64,000 nt of DNA from Solanum dulcamara (Eukaryota > Streptophyta > Magnoliopsida > Solanales > Solanaceae). Position numbers and translations under genes: made by a program. The DNA lies in assembly GCF_947179165.1 (NCBI RefSeq), contig NC_077240.1, positions 57,546,501 to 57,610,500 of the forward strand. Reading direction: 5' to 3'. The notes below the pieces were generated by a model that did not search any database, was not told where the DNA came from, and saw only the letters and a list, made by a program, of their open reading frames with translations. Shown here piece after piece: positions 56,958 to 64,000 of the stretch (its first letter is position 1; every line of letters starts with the position of its first letter).

Positions 56958-58298
56958 ATGGCTCCAAGAAGACCACCATTTCCAAGGAGAGAGAATGTTA
57001 ATGACGCCCAAGCTCCCCCGACTCCTCAAGACAATGGTCCTCTATCGGACCAAGTGACTAATGCGGAGTTCCGCACCGCTATCACTATGCTATCCAAAGT
57101 GGTGACCAACCAAGGTATCGTGGCTTCTCCTAATGTTCCCACTCCAGCCTCAAGAGTAAGGGACTTTACACGAATGAATCCCCCGGAGTTTCATGGTTCA
57201 AAGGTTGATGAGGATCCTCAAGAGTTCATTGATGAGGTCTACAAGATAGTGAGTATTATGGGGGTGACTTTGGAAGAAAAAGCGGAGTTGGCGGTTTACC
57301 AACTCAAATGTGTTGCTCAACTATGGTACACTCAATGGAAGTCGGAGAAGGTGGATGAAGGTCCCGTTGAATGGAAAGCTTTCAAACTTACTTTCCTTGA
57401 TCACTTTTTCCCTCTTGAGTTAAGGGAGGCTAAAGTGTTGGAGTTCATAAATCTTCGACAAGGCAATATGGGGATGAGGGACTATGCCCTCAAGTTTACT
57501 ATGCTATCCCAGTATGCTCCTTCAATGGTTGCTGATCCACGTGCCCAAATGAGTAAATTCATATTGGGGGTGTCCGACTTGGTATCTAAGGAATGTCGCA
57601 CCACTATGCTTGTCAAGGAGATGAACATATCTCGGCTATTGACTTTTGCCAAACAAATTAAAGGAGAAAAGCTCAAACAAATAAGGATGAGGGATTCTAA
57701 GAGGGCCCGATATGAAGGTGGGTTCTCTAATGCTAGGACCGTTGGTAGTAGTGGACGCTCTCATCAAGGCCAAAGCTCGAGGAAGAAGTTTGCTAAGGAT
57801 AGGGTGCCATACCCTAAAGCTCAAGGTGAAAGAGGTGTAAATACTAGTAACCCTTCTCCTCTAAAATGTGCAAAATGTGGAAGGAATCATGGAGGAAAGT
57901 GCTTGATCGGAATGGGTGCTTGCTATGGGTGTGGAAAGATAGGCCATAAGCGATCCGAGTGCCCTCTTGTAGACAACAAGGTTGGATATGGTCGTCCTAT
58001 ATGAGGCCAAGTGCAACAAGGTTCCCAAGCTCAACCTAAGGGTGGCCAACGCAACAACCGCTTCTATGCTCTTCATGCTAGGCAAGAGGTTGATGAGTCT
58101 CCCGATGTGGTCACGGGTATGTTACGAGTCTTTAACTTTGATGTATATGCATTACTTGATCCGGGTGCCAACTTGTCTTTTGTTACTCCTTACATTGCTA
58201 TGAGATTTGATGTGTGTCCCGAAGTGTTAATAGAACCTTTCTCGGTTTATACTTCCATTGGTGGTTCGGTATTAGCCAAGAGAGCTTATACCATGTGA
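56958..58298 (+). pseudogene. gypsy gag and protease, one internal stop
   Basis: The best start is the ATG at 56958 (MAPRRPPFPRRENV), 15 bp inside a longer reading. Gag holds the retrotransposon capsid block (FHGSKVDEDPQEFIDEVYKI, WKAFKLTFLDHFFPLELREA, EFINLRQGNMGMRDYALKF) and a basic tail. The zinc knuckle CYGCGKIGHKRSEC (about 57922-57963) is intact and preceded by a second Cys-rich CAKCGRNHGGKC. A TGA at 58002-58004 interrupts the frame, which then continues to the aspartic protease site YALLDPGANLSFVTP (DPGA is usual in this clade). The reading ends at 58298 with a frameshift. Confidence 0.92.
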
Positions 58299-59168
58299 CC
58301 TTGTTGAACTTTATATGACTGATTTCGACATCATTCTTGGTATGGATTGGTTACATGCCGCTTATGTATCTATATGTTGTAGAGCTCGTGTGGTTAAGTT
58401 TTACTTCCTTAATGAGCCTATTCTTGAATGGAAGGGAAATAATTCAGTGGTTAAGGGTTGATTCATCTCATGTATTAAGGCCAAGGAAATAATTTCCAAA
58501 GGGTGCATTTATCATATTATGTGAGTTAGGGACATTGATTCCAAAACTCCTACTCTTGAGTCGGTCCCTATAGTTATTGAGTTCTTTGATGTATTTTCTG
58601 ATGATTTTCCTGGTATTCCTCCCAAAATGGATATTGACTTTGGCATAGATCTCCTTCCCGATACCCAACCTATCTCTATTCCTCCTTATCGTATGGCTCT
58701 GGTAGAACTTAAGGAGTTGAAAGAAAAATTAAAGGATTTGTTGGATAAGAGTTTTATAAGACTAAGTATTTCACCTTGGAGTGCTCCCATGTTGTTTTTT
58801 AGGAAGAAAGATGGGTCACTCCAAATGTGTATAGACTACCGACAATTGAATAAGGTCACCATAAAGAACAAATATCCAATTCCAGGGATAGATGACTTGT
58901 TTGATAAACTACAAGGAGTTAGCTATTTTTCGAAGATTGACCTCTGTTCCGGTTATCATCAATTGAGGATAAGGGAGTGTGATATTCCCAAGATGGACTT
59001 TCGGACAAGGTATGGTCATTTTGAATTTGTAGTAATGTTATTTGGGTTGAAAAATGCTCTAGCTATATTCATGGATTTGATGAATCACATTTTCAAGCCA
59101 TATTTGGATACGTTTGTAGTGGTGTTTATTGATGACATCTTGATTTACTCTCAAAATGAGGAAGATAT
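58299..59168 (+). pseudogene. gypsy reverse transcriptase, broken
   Basis: 58299-58626 is a degenerate protease-RT linker (DIILGMDWLHAA-like text near 58330) with stops. The ORF 58627-59181 has RT blocks: [55 protein letters not shown] (first catalytic Asp), [18 protein letters not shown] and the catalytic FIDDILIYS at 59125-59151. All palm Asp residues are kept. A frameshift near 59165 leads into the RNase H frame. Confidence 0.92.
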
Positions 59169-60180
59169 ATGGGTTACCTGAGCATTGTGTTGCAAACGTT
59201 GAGGGAAAATAAACTATTCGCTAAGTTTAGTAAACGCGAATTTTGGCTAAGAGAGGTTGCATTTCTTGGCCATGTGGTGTCCGGTGATGGGATTAAAGTA
59301 GATCCAAAGAAAATGGAGGCAGTTAAAGATTGGCCTAGACCATTATCCCTTTCAGGCATTAGAAGCTTTTTGGGCTTAGCTGGATACTACCCAAGGTTTG
59401 TTGAAGGGTTCTCATCTATTTCTTCGCCTTTAACTAAGTTGACACAAAAGAAGGCAAAATTTCAATGGTCGGAAGAATGTGAGAAAAGCTTCCAAATATT
59501 GAAAGATCGTCCTACGTCAACTCCTATTTTGACATTGCTCGAAGGTTCAGATGGGTTTGTTGTTTATTGTGATGCTTCATGTGTTGGTTTGGGTTGTGTC
59601 TTGATGCAATATGGTAAGGTTATAGCCTATGCCTCTAGGCAACTTAAAGTATATGAAAGAAACTATCCAACCCATGATCTTGAACTTGCGGCAGTTGCAT
59701 TTGCATTGAAAATTTAGCGCCACTATCTTTATGGGGTGCATGTTGATGTGTTTACCGACCACAAAAGCTTGCAATATGTGTTTAGTCAAAAGGACTTAAA
59801 ACTTAGGCAAAAGAGGTGGCTTGAACTCCTAAAAGACTATGACATGAGTGTATTTTACCATCCGGGTAAGGCAATGTTGTAGCCAATGCTCTTAGTCGGT
59901 TGTCTATGGGTAGTGTCGCATATGTTGAGGAAGGTAAAAGGTAATTGGTCAAAGAGGTCCATAGATTGGCACATTTAGGTGTGCGTTTGGTTGATTCCAA
60001 TGCTGTAGGCGTTCTTATACATAATGTTTCGGAATTGTCTCTTGCGGCAGAAGTCAAGGCCAAGCAAGACAATGATCCAACTTTGGTCGAATTAAAAAAG
60101 TCGGTTGCCGAAAAGTCCATTGAGGATTTCTCCCTATGAGAAGATGGGTACTATATTACCAAGGTCGGTTGTGTGTTCCA
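59169..60180 (+). pseudogene. gypsy RT connection and RNase H, broken
   Basis: 59169-59717 gives the RT thumb/connection ([40 protein letters not shown]) and RNase H with [16 protein letters not shown] (first Asp), [20 protein letters not shown] (Glu). After TAG at 59715 the text continues [20 protein letters not shown] (further Asp) to about 59880, where another stop occurs. 59945-60139 is the linker towards integrase. Confidence 0.9.
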
Positions 60181-61478
60181 AATATTGATGGAATATGAGA
60201 GTTGATATTGAATGAGGCCCATAGTTCTCGGTATTTAATTCATCCGGGATCCACCAAGATGTATCGTGACTTGAGGGAAGTGTATTGGTGGAATGGCATG
60301 AAGAAGGACATAGCGGAATTCGTGGCTAGGTGTCCTAATTGCCAATAAGTGAAAGTTGAACATCAAAGGCCGGGAGGTCTAGCTCAAGAAATTAAAATTC
60401 CTACATGGAAGTGGGAAGATATGAATATGGAATTTGTCATGGGTTTGCCTCGTACTAGAAGACAACATGATTTTATTTGGGTCATTGTGGACTGAATGAC
60501 CAAATCGGTGCATTTTCTATCGGTCAAAACATCTTATGGTGCCGAAGACTATGCTAAATTGTACATTCGTGAACTTGTGAAACTTCATGGTGTTCCTTTG
60601 TCGATTATATTGGATAGAGGTACTCAATTTAGTTCACATTTTTGGAAGTCATTTCAAAACGGTCTTGGACTAAAGTCAAGCTAAGTACCGCTTTTTATCC
60701 TCAAACCGATGGGCAAGCCGAGAGAACAATTCAAACCTTGGAGGATAATTTAAGGGCATGTGTGATTAACCTTAGAGAAAGTTGGGATGACCATTTACCA
60801 TTGATTGAGTTCGCTTATAATAATAGTTATCACTCTAGCATCCAAATGGCTCCTTTTGAAGCCTTGTACGGGAGAAGATGTAGGTCTCCGGTGGGGTGGT
60901 TTGAAGTTGGTGAGATGAAATTGATTGGTCCAGATTTGGTAATTGATGCAATGGAGAAATTAAGGCTCATAAAAATAAGATTGAAAATGGCTCAAAGTCG
61001 TCAAAAGTCCTATTTGGACACTAGGAGGAGAGAGCTTGAATTTGATGTGGATGACATGGTGTATTTGAAGATTTCACCTATAAAAGGGGTAAAGCGGTTT
61101 GGTAAGAAAGGTAAGTTGAGCCCTATATATATAGAACCATATAAGATATTGAAGTGCATTGGCAAGGTAGCATATGAGTTATACTTGCCACTTGAGTTGG
61201 CTTCGGTTCATTTGGTATTTCATGTGTCGATGTTGAGGAAGTTAGTGGGTGATCCAAATTCTATTGTGCCAATGGAGAACGTGAGTATTGAAGAGAATTT
61301 GACTTATGAGGAGGTTCCAATTGAGATTTTAGACCGCCAAGTGAAGAGGCTAGGAAATAAAGATGTTGCATCTGTCAAAGTATTGTGGAGGAATCAACAC
61401 GTAGAGAGTGCTACGAGGGAAGCAAAATCGGATATGATGAAGCGATATCCCTATCTCTTTCCTTTCACTCAAGCCTAA
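60181..61478 (+). pseudogene. gypsy integrase with chromodomain-like C-terminus, broken
   Basis: The zinc-binding block (HPGSTKMYRDLREVYWW, CPNCQ then a stop) lies at 60240-60347. The first catalytic Asp is Glu (NMEFVMGLP, codon 60430-60432, normally MDF). A TGA at 60493-60495 falls at VD*MTKSVHF. The second Asp is kept in LDRGTQFSSHFWKSF. A frameshift near 60670 joins 60642-61478: FYPQTDGQAERTIQTLED (catalytic Glu), IEFAYNNSYHSSIQMAPFEA, LYGRRCRSPVGWFEVGE. The end, VPIEILDRQVKRLGNKDVAS and VKVLWRNQHVESATREAKSD, is the chromodomain-type tail of Tekay/Del chromoviruses, which directs integration to particular chromatin. Confidence 0.92.
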
Positions 61479-61718
61479 AGGTACTAAGTTGATCATGATC
61501 AAATCGATTAAAATCCTATGCTTCAGTTTCATATGTCATTCATATGCATGCATGATTCATGAAAATGATTTCTCTCAAGGACTATGTTTTATTTTAAGAA
61601 CGATGTTTACACATTCTATGTATTTTTTTTAAAAGTGTCCTCATGTCCATATTGGATTTCTAAATCCTTTTTCCATGTCTTTTTGATATTAGTTGAATCT
61701 CATTCCAGGACGAATGTT

Positions 61719-61734
61719 CCCAAGGGGGAGATAT
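61719..61734 (+). other. Polypurine tract
   Basis: CCAAGGGGGAGATAT directly before the TG of the 3' LTR. Confidence 0.88.
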
Positions 61735-63844
61735 TGTAACACCCCTCAAAATGCCCACAAAATACCTTAAGAATGTGTTGGAAATAAGCCGCTTATGTAA
61801 CACATTATCCTTAATTTTTTTGAAAAATTAAAGTTCGGAATATCGATCAGGGGGTCAAAACCCGCTGGAAAATGGTCTTGGTGGATTTTTAGTACCCGTA
61901 GAATGGAAGAAAGATTTTCGAAGAATCCACAAAAAAGTGTGGTCCACGACAGGAGCGCATCAGGGATAGTTTTGCAGCCGAGTGGTTCGCGACAGGACCG
62001 CGTTGCGGACCTGGAAAGGTTTCCTGGCCGAATTTAGTTTTTTTAGGGCATTTTAGACTTTTCCTAAATTATTAGTTAATGAACCTAGATATTTTTAGGA
62101 TCTAATTCAACTCTATAAATTTACCTAAATTTCTAATTCTATTCATTCTTCTACAATTCATCTATCAAATATTTCTCTCTCTACAAAAAGGCTCTCAAGG
62201 GTTTTCATTGAAGACTTCAAGCAAATTCACTCAATTTCTCCATCAAAATTCTCAAGTTCTTCCAAATTAATTAGTGTTCTCACTCAAGGTATGTGAATAT
62301 TGACTTATGGATCCTTTCATCCATGAAGCCCAATCAATTTTACAAGGTTTTTTTTATCAAATTAAAGTATGGTATTTTATGGGTTTTGTGATCTCTATTT
62401 CAATTGCATGAATTTTGATTTTAAATATGATCATGAGTCTATTTTGATATAAATTGATGGTTATTGAATTTAAATTGAAGAGTTTTTCCATAAATTCTCC
62501 TATTTTGATTTTTAGGGTTCATGATGTAAATTATAGGTATTTTAATTTATACTTCTAAAGGATATTATCTATAGAATTATGTATGTGTTGATATAAAGTT
62601 TATGATCATGCATATTTTTAAGTTAATTTCATGATTTTCAAGTCAATTGATTATGCATCCATTTCAGACCCTAATTTCAAGTTCAAACTATGGTTATGAA
62701 TTTTCAAAGCATGAATTATGACTATGTGTTTCCATTATGATCATGAATTATAAGTATATCTCAAATTATGGAATTTTATGCAAGTTATGAAGTAAGGTGA
62801 GTAAGGATCCTATGTGGTGACCTAAGGCCTAACAATATGAATTATGCAAATATGATTGTAATGATGAAAGGGCAATTCTCACATTACAAGTATGTTATGA
62901 AAATGAGCTACTCTATGATTTTAAACCTATGATCATGACTATGATATATGAAATCATGATCTTATGTTATGTATGTATTTCATGGAATTTGACTTAGCAC
63001 CGAGTGGACTTGATATGGGGGCCCTACCAAAAGCCTTAGTAGCAGCCTCATGCCCCATAAACTATGTGCCACCGTAGGTTGTCTTTATGGCCTAGCTAGT
63101 GGATCCACAAATAGCACATGTTCATGATTAGGAGTCTACCTTAGCAAAGTAGCCTCATCCTTCTCGATGAGGGTATCATCGGATTCCATGTTATAGCTCG
63201 CATGGTCTTATTGTCGGTTATGGTTCCTATCCCACATATGTATGATCTCTTAAGTATGTTATGATTTTGAATTTATGTTTTTAAATGCTTTGGTCAATAT
63301 GATTTTCTCATGACTTTACGTATTCCATCTTATCATGTGTTTTACTTGACCTTTGCATTCCATGATTTAAGTTGCATGTCACGCCCTCATACTTAGTACA
63401 TTCCAACGTACTAATGTATACTTTTTGCCTACATTATCTTATAATATAGGGGTTGAGGTTGAAGATCCTAATCGTCCACATAACTAGTAAGTGTTCCTAT
63501 TCGAAGGTGTTGTGGTGAGTCCTCATTGACCAAAGACTAGTTTCAAGTTACTTACTGCTTTCTTGTCAAATGACTTTTGCTTATGTTGTGTATTAAGGGT
63601 GAGCTAAGGACATGTCTTATCCCCCATCCATACTCATGTGTAGAAGCATCTAGCTGGACATATATTTGAGTCTATCTTGTCATAAGACTTTTTTAGATTT
63701 CTATTCATGTTTTAGACTCTCTTATGATGTTTTCATTTTTTAATATTTTACCTTATGTATGCTTATGATATGTACAAGAGGCTTGGTTGGAGCCCTTCGG
63801 GATTTCGATCGCCGTGTTAAAACTAAGCCATAGATCGAGTCGTG
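61735..63844 (+). repeat. 3' LTR
   Basis: TGTAACACCCCTCAAAATGCC to about ATAGATCGAGTCG. Matches 54653-56737 almost throughout, with scattered substitutions; the GC-rich patch near 61935-62020 has a deletion. The last 40 bp diverge, so the true end may be altered. Confidence 0.9.
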
Positions 63845-64000
63845 AGCTAATCCTAGTAGCAACCCCTTGTCTCATTAATATGTGCCAACATAGGAGCCCT
63901 TGTAGGCTTAGGCTAATGGATCCATGAAAGCCCTGAAATTTAAAGTTAAAGAATGAATGTAAAGGATTGTGATGCTGTTGCATACTTCCCTTGGACTTAC
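63845..64000 (+). repeat. Diverged relative of the same LTR, cut by the window edge
   Basis: CCTAGTAGCAACCCCTTGTC and TAATATGTGCCAACATAGGAG, then TAATGGATCCATGAA, mirror the LTR-internal text at 55928-55995 (CCTTAGTAGCAGCCTCATGC..., TAGTGGATCCACAA) at lower identity. It appears to be a second, older LTR copy directly adjacent. Confidence 0.65.

Larger units (their letters stand above)
54653..63844 (+). mobile_element. Ty3/gypsy chromovirus element (Tekay/Del-like)
   Basis: Two 2.1-kb LTRs (54653-56737, missing its first 30 bp; 61735 to about 63844) flank gag, protease, RT, RNase H and integrase with a C-terminal chromodomain-like end, in gypsy order. A tRNA-Met primer site and a clear polypurine tract are present. 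Stops and frameshifts disable all genes. A TSD could not be found because the left LTR end is missing and the right end is diverged. Confidence 0.92.

Noticed and set aside
57482..58085. Minus-strand ORFs opposite the gypsy gag
   Set aside because: Antisense shadows of a well-supported gag reading with a zinc knuckle.
1..64000. Endogenous pararetrovirus (caulimovirus-like) sequence
   Set aside because: All RT regions are in copia, gypsy or LINE context with integrase or LTRs; no movement-protein or coat-protein signature was seen.

Overview
The window is a plant nuclear intergenic region, most likely from a Solanaceae genome. The evidence is its AT-richness, stacked LTR retrotransposons primed by initiator tRNA-Met (TGGTATCAGAGC), RTE-type LINE tails, and Dicer-like-2 (DCL2) pseudogene pieces of a kind I recognise from Solanaceae. 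The family assignment is an inference. I see no intact host gene; every long ORF is a broken transposon gene or a gene fragment.

Layout. 1-2810: a minus-strand gypsy LTR-like piece and the tail of a copia element. 3364-8476: complete copia (Tork/Tnt1-like) element with a CATTT target-site duplication (TSD). 8477-11646: non-coding DNA with a 0.5-kb foldback and a small MITE. 11652-17059: complete minus-strand copia element (TSD ATACA). 17065-18897: AT-rich DNA ending in a second foldback. 19078-24770: an RTE LINE split by a 4.2-kb LTR-bounded insertion (19296-23517, TSD ACATG) that carries two DCL2 RNase III fragments facing away from each other. 25336-26862: LINE leftovers. 26891-32191: young copia element (TSD AGAGG). 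32192-35115: head-to-tail array of one LTR family with short internal segments. 34848-47887: the autonomous copia relative of that array, interrupted by an Athila-like non-autonomous element (36997-45084), itself interrupted by a solo gypsy LTR (40005-42454, TSD TTTTG). 48165-49950: a diverged second copy of the LINE/LTR/DCL2 segment. 49951-54652: unassigned DNA with palindromic minisatellites and a possible truncated gene 5' end. 54653-63844: a chromovirus (Tekay/Del-like) gypsy element, followed by another LTR relative.

The retrotransposon genes would make capsid (gag), protease, integrase, reverse transcriptase and RNase H, but all are interrupted by stops or frameshifts. The most unusual part is the DCL2 capture: pieces of an RNA-silencing nuclease gene sit inside an LTR-bounded insertion as a diverged inverted repeat, with a third copy about 29 kb away sharing the same DCL2-to-LTR junction. 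Coordinates of element ends come from reading repeats and TSDs by eye; identity estimates are approximate.
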